From Chromatiaceae bacterium (GTDB lineage: Bacteria; Pseudomonadota; Gammaproteobacteria; Chromatiales; Chromatiaceae), in assembly GCA_024639005.1 (NCBI GenBank), contig JAHEJD010000004.1, positions 1-61,991 on the forward strand: 61,991 nt of DNA, given 5' to 3'. Below the pieces are notes generated by a model, which was not told where the DNA came from, did not search any database, and worked only from the letters and a program-made list of their open reading frames with translations. The translations under genes and the position numbers were made by a program. This document shows, piece by piece, positions 54,413 through 61,991 of the stretch. Each line of letters begins with the position of its first letter. The first letter of the stretch is position 1.

Positions 54413-56545
54413 ATGTCTAGCAAATCACCCTTGGGGCTGACCATCGCCGCGCTGATCACGGCGCCGCTCGCTGCCCATGCCGCCTACGACTTCGCCGGCC
54501 TCGAGGTCTCCGGGGAGCTGAGAAACGAGAGCGCCTTCTACACAGGGTCCGGCCAGGTGACCGGCGAGGCACGCAGCACGAATGACGACCGTGATCACGG
54601 CGGCGGCGATCTAATGAAGTTCGAGAACTCGGCGAGGATCTTCATCAATGGCGAGGTCGGTGAAGAGTCCTCTTGGCATGCCGAATTGCGCCCGGTCGTC
54701 GTCACCGGGGCAGCGGTGCCCAACGACGATTACGCCTACCACCGCAATTACACCCAGAACGACTATCTGCGCGAGCTCTACATGGATACCCGCGTCGCTG
54801 ACTGGGACCTGCGCATCGGGAAGCAGCAGGTGGTCTGGGGCACCGCGGACGGTATCAAACTGCTCGACATCGTCAACCCGACCGACTATCGCGAGCTGAA
54901 TCAAAACGCGTTCGAGGATTCGCGCATCCCGGTGTGGATGATCAACGCCGAACGCTATATCGGCGAGCGCGGTAACGTCCAGTTCATCTTGTCGCAGGCC
55001 GAGACCAACAAGATCCCCGGGCTGTGGACCGTCAACAGCGGCGCCAACCGCAGTGTCGTCGCAGATGGCCCGTCTCCCACCGGAAAGGTCTTTACCGGCA
55101 ACGGCCAGATGAAGGGCCAGGACAGGGGCCACCCCTTCATCTTCAAGGGTGTGGATGTCATCACCGGCGGCGTGAACGGCTTCTTCAACATGGGCGCGTC
55201 CTTCGGCGGCGTGATCAATACCTTCGGCGGTTTTAATCCAGCGGGGCTCAACTTCATAGACCCCTTTGGCGGGCTCAACCCCGGCATGCCGGAGTTCGCG
55301 ACCGTCGACGGCTTCGTCAATACCCCGGCCTCAATGCTGCCGCCGTCCTGCGCCGGGTTCGGCGCCGGCGCGAATGGCGCGGTCTGCCTCGAGGCCTTCA
55401 CCGAGGCCACCAACAACAACGTCACCAACCTGATCGACGTAGACCCGACCGCGGCCACCGTCGCCGGATCCGGCTGGAACGTGAGTAGTCCGAACTCGGC
55501 CTGGGAGCACTTCCCGAATGCCACCTTTGCGACCTTCAACGCCATGCTGGGCATGACGACCAAGTACGAGCGCGAGTATGACGACGATTTCCTGCCGTCT
55601 GACGCGAACGTCGGGGGCCGCTTCCGCAGTTACCTGGACAACGGCCTGAACTACAGCATCAACTACTTCTACGGCTATGACGCCAATCCATCGCTCAACC
55701 TCCGCTGGCAGGATCCCAATACCGGACAAAAGCTGAAGGTCGACAAGTACGACACGGTCGCTGGCACGCAGGTGCTTCAGATCAGCAACCCCAAGACCGG
55801 TCAGCTGTACGGGGCAAATGCCACTTTCACGCCCGGCAACTATGCCGGCCCGGCCCCAACCAACGTCACCGATGCGAACAACGGCGGGTCACCCGTACTG
55901 GTGTTCGAGGAAGACCGCGAGCGCATCCATAACCTGGGCGGGTCGTTCGACTATGCCACCGAGGCCGCCGATATACCGCTGGTCGTCCGTGGCGAGATGC
56001 TCTATCAGAAAGACGTCAACCAGCCCATTGTGAACCGTCGCAATCTCGCAAACGGCGACCTCGTCGGCGCGCTGAAGAGCGAAGAGCACGACTTCGTCAA
56101 GTACGTGGTCGGCCTCGATGCGACCGTGTTGACCAATCTCTTGATCAGCGGTCAGTTCATCCAGTTCATCAACCTGGATTTCAAGGACAAGGACTGCAAC
56201 TTCACCACCCAGGGCCAGGCGACCGCCAGTTGCTCGGAATACACCGGCGACCCCGCGGTGATGAACACCACCAACGGACTGAAGAAAGGGCGCGAATACA
56301 AGGAATTCTACTCGCTGTTTCTCTCCAAGCCCTTTGGCCCGAACCAGCTGGGCCGCGTGAACAACATTATCATCTATGAAGAGGGTGGCGGCTGGTGGAA
56401 CCGCCTGGATGCCGAATACACCCTGACCGACGAGCTGATCGTCACCGGCGAGATCAACCACTACTGGGGCGATGACGAGACCACCTTCGGCCAGTTCGAT
56501 AAGTCCTCGAACATACAGGTCGGCTTCAAATACATCATCGAGTAG
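54413..56545 (+). CDS. DUF1302-family outer-membrane beta-barrel protein
   Basis: A 710-residue exported protein with a signal peptide at 1 to about 22 (LTIAALITAPLAAHA). Alternating polar/aromatic strands typical of a porin-like barrel follow. Early family blocks are visible: GLEVSGELRNESAFYTGS, LRELYMDTRVADWDLRIGKQ, QVVWGTADGIKLLDIVNPTD and YRELNQNAFEDSRIPVWMIN. It ends in a strand-like SNIQVGFKYIIE. It lies between the LolA-like protein and an RND permease, the usual company of this family. Transport of a lipid or hydrophobic compound is inferred from context. Start chosen for GGGGAG 7 bases upstream. Confidence 0.82.
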   Translation: MSSKSPLGLTIAALITAPLAAHAAYDFAGLEVSGELRNESAFYTGSGQVTGEARSTNDDRDHGGGDLMKFENSARIFINGEVGEESSWHAELRPVVVTGAAVPNDDYAYHRNYTQNDYLRELYMDTRVADWDLRIGKQQVVWGTADGIKLLDIVNPTDYRELNQNAFEDSRIPVWMINAERYIGERGNVQFILSQAETNKIPGLWTVNSGANRSVVADGPSPTGKVFTGNGQMKGQDRGHPFIFKGVDVITGGVNGFFNMGASFGGVINTFGGFNPAGLNFIDPFGGLNPGMPEFATVDGFVNTPASMLPPSCAGFGAGANGAVCLEAFTEATNNNVTNLIDVDPTAATVAGSGWNVSSPNSAWEHFPNATFATFNAMLGMTTKYEREYDDDFLPSDANVGGRFRSYLDNGLNYSINYFYGYDANPSLNLRWQDPNTGQKLKVDKYDTVAGTQVLQISNPKTGQLYGANATFTPGNYAGPAPTNVTDANNGGSPVLVFEEDRERIHNLGGSFDYATEAADIPLVVRGEMLYQKDVNQPIVNRRNLANGDLVGALKSEEHDFVKYVVGLDATVLTNLLISGQFIQFINLDFKDKDCNFTTQGQATASCSEYTGDPAVMNTTNGLKKGREYKEFYSLFLSKPFGPNQLGRVNNIIIYEEGGGWWNRLDAEYTLTDELIVTGEINHYWGDDETTFGQFDKSSNIQVGFKYIIE

Positions 56546-56571
56546 CTGTCACGCACCAGGGAGCAATTAAG

Positions 56572-56605
56572 AGCGGTGTTCGGCCGGGCCGACGCCGCTT
56601 TTTTT
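56572..56605 (+). terminator. Intrinsic terminator between barrel and permease genes
   Basis: AGCGG ... CCGCT closes a longer imperfect stem (with TCGGC / GCCGA) followed by seven T residues. It sits 26 bp after the barrel stop and 36 bp before the permease ATG. It would reduce read-through so that the permease is made in smaller amounts, or from its own promoter. Confidence 0.8.
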
Positions 56606-56641
56606 CCCGCAGGCATGGATTGGACTACGGATAAATAAGCC

Positions 56642-59413
56642 ATGAAAGTGAAAGAGAACCCTTGGGCGGACGCCTATGCAGATTTCGTGCTGCGCATGCG
56701 CTGGCCCATCATTGCCCTGCTCTTGATCGTCACGGTCGTCGCCGCGCTGCAGATCCACAAGCTGGATATCCGCAACGACCCGGACACACTGTTGCCGCCG
56801 AGCAACCGCTATGTCGCGACCAATCTGTATGCCGAACACAACTTCGGCATGGGCAACCTGATGGTGTTCGCGCTCAAGGTCAAAGAAGGCGATATCTGGC
56901 AACCCTGGTTCATCAACAAGGTGCAGGAGATCCACAACCGGCTCGAGGCCCTGCCGCATTCGCGGGTAGCGAACTTCATCGATATCGCGGCCCAGAAGAT
57001 CAAATTTATGGGCACCGACGAGAACGGTCTGGTGTTCAAGCGTCTGATCCCGACCGAGGGCATCAGCGATGATCCGGAAAAGGCCAAAGAGCAACTCGCG
57101 TTTCTGCGCGAGGGCGTAAAGACCAACCCGGTCATGGCACCGATGCTGGTCTCGATGTGGGACGCAGAGGGCAACCGCTGCGCCTACGAGGACTACGACA
57201 AAGACTTCTGTGTCGCGAAGGCGGCCTATGTCATCGCCGACTATACCGACGAAGTAAAAGAGATCTATCTGCCGTGGGTGCGGGAAGTGCGCGCGATGAT
57301 GGACGAGTACGGCGAAGACGAGCGCATCGAACTGTTGGTCGCCGGCGAACCATACTTCCTCGCCTGGATGCTCGCCGACCTGGTCGACAAATGGTGGCTG
57401 TTCGCAATCTCGATCGCCATTGCGATCGGCGTGCTGTGGCTGGAATTCCGCAACTGGCGTGGCGCGCTGTTCCCGATGATCGGGGTCGGTATGACCATCG
57501 CGATGACACTCGGCCTGATGGGTTTCAGCGAATTCAAGCTGACTACTATGATGGTGCTCACCCCCATGCTGCTGTTGGCCATCGGCATCGGGCACTCGGT
57601 GCAGGTAACGCGCCGTTTCATGCTCGAAAATGGGGCGACCGGCGATGCCAGGAAGGCGGCACGTGAGGCCATACGCCACACCATCGTACCGGCCACGCTG
57701 TCAATCGTGACCGACATGGTCGGCTTCGCCACGCTGGCCACGGTGGATATCTCGTTCTACAAGGCCTATGCCTACTTCGGCATGTTCGGCATGCTGACGC
57801 TGCTCGCGACCACCACCACGCTGATACCGCTGCTGTTGACCATCTTCCCGCCGTCGCAGGCGTGCTGCCAGGCACAGGAAGGCCACGGCTGGGAGGTCAG
57901 CGTGGGTGGCTTCCTCACCCGGCTGATCACCGGACCAGGCAAATGGGTGCCCATCGGCGTGGTGCTGATCGTAACGGCCGGCTCCGTTTATTTCACGAAC
58001 CTGATGAACTGGAAGGGTGAGCCCGCCGCCGCAGTCAAGCTGGCGGAAGAAGGCGACATCATGCCGGGCGTCGAAAAAGGCATCAACTACGCCCGTGCCG
58101 CTTTCAAGGGCAGCTCACCGACCTGGAAGGACCTGGTGCAACTCAATGAGATCATGCCGGGCGTCATCTCGGTGGCAATTCCGCTGCGTGGCAAGCAGCC
58201 CTACATCCAGGGCTGCATCGACGAATACTTCCCGGAGGAGATCTACGATATCGAGGATCCGCTGGAAAAGACAAAAGTCTGCGCCGAGTTCAAAGAGAAA
58301 CTGGGCTGCTGGGATAGCGAGCCCTGTGGGCCACAGGGTGTATTCAACGACGTCGAGCTGCACACCGACATCGAAAAGATGGAGAACTGGATGCGCGCGC
58401 ATGAGTTCATCGGTTATACGGGCTCATACACCCAGTACGTGCGGCTGGTGAACATGCTGCTGACCGCCGAGGTCGGCGAGGACACCAAGCTCAGCGACCT
58501 GCGGGTCCCCAACTCGGACTACCTGCTGGCAATAGACCCGAATGACGACCGCAGCCCGACCGAGATCGTGCGCATGTACAACGGTCTGCTCGAGGCCATG
58601 ACCTCTGCCGGCGACATGGAGTCCTTCGTCAATACAGAGACCTGGAACGAAGGGGTTATCCTCGGATTCATCAACACCATGGACCCGGTCGAGACCCACG
58701 AGGTCACGATGGACATCCAGCAGTACATCGAGGACCACAAGAACGACCCGGGTTTCTCGAAGATCCATTTCGGCCTGCGCAACGCCGATACCTCTGGCGA
58801 CACCGATGAGTCGTCTGTCGACGGCCCGAGCTACGTGAGGCCGGGTATTGGCGGCTTCCTCGGCGCGACAGAGGCGACCCGCGAGGTGGCCATGGAGAAC
58901 TGGCTGATTGGGCCACTGCAGACCGCGCTGGCGATCTTCATCATCGCGGCACTGATGTTTCGCTCGGTGCTGGTCTCGGGCATGCTGACCGTGACCCTGC
59001 TGATCACGCTGTTCGCGCAGTACGGCCTAGGGGGGTATTTCACCTCGGTCGAGAACTGGTCCGGCAACCTGGCCTTCCATCTGCTGGTGACGCTGTCGAT
59101 CGCCATGGGCCTGGGCGTGGACTACGGGATCTACATGGTCTCGCGGTTGCGTGAAGAGATGCAGGCCACGGGCAACAACTGGCTGGAGGCCCTGCGCAAT
59201 ACGCAGAACACCACAGGCTCCGCGGTCATTGTGTCGATCATTGTGTTGCTCGGCAGCTTCATCCCGCTGGTCGGCACCACGCTCGCCAACACCTGGGGCC
59301 TGAGCATCTTCATCGGCTGGGCACTGATCATCGATGTCTTTACCGCACTGATGCTACTGCCGATGATGGTCAAGTGGTTCAAACCAAAGTATGTGTTTGG
59401 CAACAACGATTAG
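56642..59413 (+). CDS. RND/MMPL-superfamily permease
   Basis: A 923-residue inner-membrane transporter with the RND layout. TM1 is at 20-37, with a large periplasmic loop to about 250. TM2-TM6 lie at about 250-402, TM7 at 433-452, a second loop to about 770, and TM8-TM12 at the C-terminus. The second half has the Asp-Tyr pair D827-Y828 in GLGVDYGIYMVSRLREE, as in MMPL lipid transporters. The equivalent site in the first half is GIGHSVQVTRRF. Both periplasmic loops carry extra cysteines (C180, C190; and four around CIDEYF and KLGCWDSEPCG), suggesting disulfides. It probably exports or traffics a lipid with the two genes upstream. Substrate is unknown. Confidence 0.88.
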   Translation: MKVKENPWADAYADFVLRMRWPIIALLLIVTVVAALQIHKLDIRNDPDTLLPPSNRYVATNLYAEHNFGMGNLMVFALKVKEGDIWQPWFINKVQEIHNRLEALPHSRVANFIDIAAQKIKFMGTDENGLVFKRLIPTEGISDDPEKAKEQLAFLREGVKTNPVMAPMLVSMWDAEGNRCAYEDYDKDFCVAKAAYVIADYTDEVKEIYLPWVREVRAMMDEYGEDERIELLVAGEPYFLAWMLADLVDKWWLFAISIAIAIGVLWLEFRNWRGALFPMIGVGMTIAMTLGLMGFSEFKLTTMMVLTPMLLLAIGIGHSVQVTRRFMLENGATGDARKAAREAIRHTIVPATLSIVTDMVGFATLATVDISFYKAYAYFGMFGMLTLLATTTTLIPLLLTIFPPSQACCQAQEGHGWEVSVGGFLTRLITGPGKWVPIGVVLIVTAGSVYFTNLMNWKGEPAAAVKLAEEGDIMPGVEKGINYARAAFKGSSPTWKDLVQLNEIMPGVISVAIPLRGKQPYIQGCIDEYFPEEIYDIEDPLEKTKVCAEFKEKLGCWDSEPCGPQGVFNDVELHTDIEKMENWMRAHEFIGYTGSYTQYVRLVNMLLTAEVGEDTKLSDLRVPNSDYLLAIDPNDDRSPTEIVRMYNGLLEAMTSAGDMESFVNTETWNEGVILGFINTMDPVETHEVTMDIQQYIEDHKNDPGFSKIHFGLRNADTSGDTDESSVDGPSYVRPGIGGFLGATEATREVAMENWLIGPLQTALAIFIIAALMFRSVLVSGMLTVTLLITLFAQYGLGGYFTSVENWSGNLAFHLLVTLSIAMGLGVDYGIYMVSRLREEMQATGNNWLEALRNTQNTTGSAVIVSIIVLLGSFIPLVGTTLANTWGLSIFIGWALIIDVFTALMLLPMMVKWFKPKYVFGNND

Positions 59414-59480
59414 CAGCGGGCCGCGATTTTTCGCAGCGTTGATTCCGTGTGGCGCTCGTTGTTGGGCGCCATCGCAGCTC

Positions 59481-59514
59481 CCGTAGGGTGGGAAAGCGCA
59501 GCGTATCGCACCGG
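59481..59514. repeat. REP-like palindromic sequence
   Basis: CCGTAGGGTGGGAAAGCGCA followed by GCGTATCGCACCGG resembles the short imperfect palindromes (GTAGGGTG ... CGCACC with a GCGCAGCG centre) scattered between genes in many proteobacteria. It lies between the convergent permease and pth genes. Copy number elsewhere cannot be seen. Confidence 0.4.
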
Positions 59515-59569
59515 ACAAGACGGTAATAAGGGCATGCGCTGCAAGGCGCGCTGGCAAACCCCGTAACTC

Positions 59570-60148
59570 TCAGGTTGCCGAATGCAGGGCGTTCATCGCC
59601 TTCTGCAGTTCACCCGCTTGAATCAACTCCCAGTGTCGCAGCGCCTCGGCGATACCCTCCTCGATCGCCTGGTGCTCGTGCCTGCCCGGTCGCGACAAGA
59701 CGTAACCCACCACCGCCTCTTTGTGCCCGGGATGGCCGATGCCGATCCGCAGGCGCTGAAAATCCTTGCTGCCCAGCGAACTGCAGATATCGCGCAGGCC
59801 ATTGTGGCCACCGTGACCGCCACCGGACTTCAGTCGCACCATTCCGGGCGCCAGGTCCAGTTCGTCGTACACGACCAGCAGCTCCTCGGGCAGTATTCGG
59901 TAAAAGTTGCACAGCGCACTCACGGAACGGCCGCTGTGGTTCATGTAGGTCATGGGCTTGAGCAGCCAGCAGTCGCCCGAAGCCACGGCGACCCGCGCGA
60001 TCTCACCGGAGAATTTGTTCTCCGCACGCAGCACTTCAGCATGCCTGCCCGCCAGCTGGTCAACGAACCAGAAGCCGGCGTTATGGCGTGTCCCGGCATA
60101 TTTCGGTCCGGGGTTTCCAAGGCCGACGACGCATCGGATGGCAGACAT
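59570..60148 (-). CDS. pth: Peptidyl-tRNA hydrolase
   Basis: A 192-residue enzyme freeing tRNA from stalled peptidyl-tRNA. The catalytic set is visible: N12 and H22 in VVGLGNPGPKYAGTRHNAGF, and D95 in VVYDELDLAPG. KPMTYMNHSG and KSGGGHGGHNGLRDI are also intact. The start is ATG 60148 with GGAAG 8 bases upstream. An upstream in-frame start adds 41 unrelated residues. It is last in prs-rplY-pth. Confidence 0.97.
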   Translation of the reverse strand: MSAIRCVVGLGNPGPKYAGTRHNAGFWFVDQLAGRHAEVLRAENKFSGEIARVAVASGDCWLLKPMTYMNHSGRSVSALCNFYRILPEELLVVYDELDLAPGMVRLKSGGGHGGHNGLRDICSSLGSKDFQRLRIGIGHPGHKEAVVGYVLSRPGRHEHQAIEEGIAEALRHWELIQAGELQKAMNALHSAT

Positions 60149-60227
60149 ATCGCATTCTTCCAACGAAAAACGGCAGCACAAGCGGCCGCCGTTTCGACTT
60201 TGAACGCCCCTCACGGGGCCAAACGGG

Positions 60228-60893
60228 TCAGTCCTTGTCGCCTGATTCCTGTTCGCCCTTGGGCGTCCCAACAGCAGGAGCCTCTTCCTCTGCCGCCTCT
60301 TCCTCGACCGAGCCGCGCATGACCTCGATTGTCACGACCATGGGGTCGTTCTCCTCATCGAGGTGCTCCGCACCAACAAGGTTGACGCCCGCGGGGATCA
60401 CGACCTGCGACAGGTGAATGACGTCATCAATCTGCATGTTGGATACGTCGACTGCGATGTATTCGGGAAGATCTTTCGGCAGGCACTCGATTTCGACGTC
60501 ACTCATGCCACGCAGCAGCGTGCCGCCCCCCTTGACGCCCGGGCAGCGCTCTTCGCCCTCGAAGTGCAGCGGAACCGTCATGCGGATCTCTTCATCCATG
60601 CGCACGCGCATCAGATCGACGTGCTGCACGAAAGGCTTTGACGGGTGGCGTTGCAGATCACGCAGAACAACCTTTTGCGCCTTGCCGTCGACCTCAACCG
60701 TGAGTATGTGCGAGTAGAAGGCCTCATGGTCGAGGTGCTGAATTAGCTCATTGTGCTTCGTGGCGAACATCTCCGGGTCCTTGCCGCCCCCATAGATGAT
60801 TCCCGGTACCATGCCCTCGCGACGCAGGCGGCGGCTCGCACCCTTCCCCTGATCGCTGCGGGACACTGCAATGACTTCAAAATTTTCCTGCAT
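60228..60893 (-). CDS. rplY: 50S ribosomal protein L25/general stress protein Ctc
   Basis: A 221-residue two-domain 5S rRNA-binding protein of the long Ctc type, unlike the short E. coli L25. The N-terminal L25 domain has GASRRLRREGMVPGIIYGGG and RDLQRHPSKPFVQHVDLMRV. The C-terminal TL5 domain has EIECLPKDLPEYIAVDVSNM and IHLSQVVIPAGVNL, then a low-complexity acidic tail (SVEEEAAEEEAPAVG). It lies between prs and pth. Confidence 0.96.
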   Translation of the reverse strand: MQENFEVIAVSRSDQGKGASRRLRREGMVPGIIYGGGKDPEMFATKHNELIQHLDHEAFYSHILTVEVDGKAQKVVLRDLQRHPSKPFVQHVDLMRVRMDEEIRMTVPLHFEGEERCPGVKGGGTLLRGMSDVEIECLPKDLPEYIAVDVSNMQIDDVIHLSQVVIPAGVNLVGAEHLDEENDPMVVTIEVMRGSVEEEAAEEEAPAVGTPKGEQESGDKD

Positions 60894-60991
60894 TTCTCGA
60901 TTCTCTCTTCAGACAGTAATAGTGGCGCTCGGGGCCCGCGACCAGGCAATGTCCGAACGCACCTTGTGTGGGGCTCCCTCCCCACGGGTCG

Positions 60992-61945
60992 TCAGTCCAC
61001 GAACAACGAACTGACCGATTCCTCGTTGTTGATCCGGCGGATAGACTCGGCCAGCAGGCCGGCGATCGACAGCGGACGGATCTTGCTGCATCCCGCGGCA
61101 TCCTCGCGCAGCGGGATGGTGTCGGTCACCACCAGTTCGTCCAGGAGCGAGGACTCGATATTGGTCACCGCCGGCCCTGACAGCACCGCGTGCGTGCAGT
61201 AGGCCACCACCTTGGCCGCCCCGTGCTCCTTCAGCGCCGCGGCGGCCTTGCACAGGGTGCCGGCTGTATCGACCAGGTCGTCCACCAGCACGCAGCTGCG
61301 GTCTCCGACATCGCCGATGATATTCATCACCTGGGCCACGTTGCTCTTCGGCCGGCGCTTGTCGATAATCGCCAGATCCGCGTCGTCCAGCCGCTTGGCT
61401 AACGCCCGCGCCCGCACCACGCCGCCGACGTCCGGCGATATGACCATCAGGTCGGGGTACTTTTGGCGCCATACGTCACCCAGCAGGATTGGCGATGCGT
61501 ACACATTGTCCACCGGGATATCGAAGAACCCCTGGATCTGATCTGCGTGCAGGTCCATCGTCAGCACCCGGTCGGCACCAGCCGTGCCGATCATCTTGGC
61601 TGCCAGCCGCGCAGTGATCGGCACCCTGGCTGAGCGCGGACGACGGTCCTGGCGCGCGTAGCCAAAGTACGGGATAACCGCGGTCACGCGCCTCACCGAC
61701 GACCAGCGCAGCGCATCGACCATGACCAACAGCTCCATCAGGTTGTCGTTGGTCGGCTCGCAGGTCGGCTGCACGACAAACACGTCTCGACCGCGGACAT
61801 TCTCCTGAATCTCCACCATAGACTCGCCATCGCTGAACTGGCCGACCGCCGCCTTGCCCAGCGCGATGTCCAGATAGCCGGCGATGTCCGCTGACAACTG
61901 CGGATTGGCGTTGCCCGAGAAAACCATCATGCCGCTGCTGGACAC
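60992..61945 (-). CDS. prs: Ribose-phosphate pyrophosphokinase
   Basis: A 317-residue enzyme making PRPP from ribose-5-phosphate and ATP for nucleotide, His and Trp synthesis. Landmarks are [58 protein letters not shown] and the PRPP loop [11 protein letters not shown] from 221. The start is GTG 61945 with GGGAG 6 bases upstream. The later ATG pair (residues 6-7) is the alternative. It heads prs-rplY-pth. The last 46 bases of the window upstream of it hold no complete gene. Confidence 0.96.
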   Translation of the reverse strand: MSSSGMMVFSGNANPQLSADIAGYLDIALGKAAVGQFSDGESMVEIQENVRGRDVFVVQPTCEPTNDNLMELLVMVDALRWSSVRRVTAVIPYFGYARQDRRPRSARVPITARLAAKMIGTAGADRVLTMDLHADQIQGFFDIPVDNVYASPILLGDVWRQKYPDLMVISPDVGGVVRARALAKRLDDADLAIIDKRRPKSNVAQVMNIIGDVGDRSCVLVDDLVDTAGTLCKAAAALKEHGAAKVVAYCTHAVLSGPAVTNIESSLLDELVVTDTIPLREDAAGCSKIRPLSIAGLLAESIRRINNEESVSSLFVD

Positions 61946-61991
61946 TGTCGACTCCCGTCAGTTTCGGCGACGATTAGGGTGCCTTGCCGCC

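Noticed and set aside
61974-61991. tRNA-Gln-like GGCGGCAAGGCACC on the minus strand at the window edge
   Set aside because: It matches a tRNA D-arm for a few bases, but the following bases cannot form the anticodon and T arms. It could equally be the end of a coding frame (GGKAP then TAA). Too short to call.

Overview
The window comes from a GC-rich gammaproteobacterium. The evidence is the gene order: tRNA-Tyr/Gly/Thr-tuf, tRNA-Trp-secE-nusG, rplKAJL-rpoBC and the str, S10, spc and alpha ribosomal clusters follow each other on the minus strand. Other supports are the ssb/yajR/uvrA arrangement, the prs-rplY-pth cluster and E. coli-like protein lengths. A complete glycolate-to-glycerate salvage route fits an autotrophic, for example sulfur-oxidising Chromatiales-like, organism, but that placement is inference.

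Layout. (1) 1-1624: a decaying PAS-GGDEF-EAL signalling gene. (2) 2029-11914: glycolate/glyoxylate metabolism. An IclR-type regulator converges on glcDEF (glycolate to glyoxylate), and divergent from glcD runs gcl-hyi-glxR-glycerate 2-kinase (glyoxylate to tartronate semialdehyde, glycerate and 2-phosphoglycerate). A TGAAA-N5-TTTCA palindrome lies upstream of the regulator and again in the glcD/gcl divergent region, so the regulator probably controls both arms and itself. (3) 12025-16931: ssb and a YajR-type transporter, then divergent uvrA. (4) 16967-17314: two tandem palindrome-ended, CTAG-bounded repeat elements. (5) 17311-19390: three accessory minus-strand genes (coiled-coil protein, secreted lamin-tail-like protein with a C-terminal sorting-type tail, SAM hydrolase/DUF62 family protein).

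(6) 19486-51616: the translation/transcription supercluster, all on the minus strand. In transcription order it is tRNA-Tyr, tRNA-Gly, tRNA-Thr, tuf2, terminator, tRNA-Trp, secE, nusG, rplK, rplA, L10 leader, rplJ, rplL, rpoB, rpoC, then a strong promoter, rpsL, rpsG, fusA, tuf1, rpsJ, rplC, rplD, rplW, rplB, rpsS, rplV, rpsC, rplP, rpmC, rpsQ, rplN, rplX, rplE, rpsN, rpsH, rplF, rplR, rpsE, rpmD, rplO, secY, rpmJ, rpsM, rpsK, rpsD, rpoA, rplQ and a terminator. The two tuf copies are identical over nearly the whole coding sequence.

(7) 51774-53111: ugd. (8) 53367-59413: a three-gene envelope module, a periplasmic LolA-like protein, a DUF1302-type outer-membrane barrel and an RND/MMPL permease. 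It has an operator-like palindrome upstream, two intercistronic hairpins and an internal intrinsic terminator. I consider it, with the glycolate operator set and the tandem CTAG elements, the most interesting material here. (9) 59570-61945: pth, rplY and prs on the minus strand. No CRISPR array, rRNA gene, prophage or intact transposase gene was seen.
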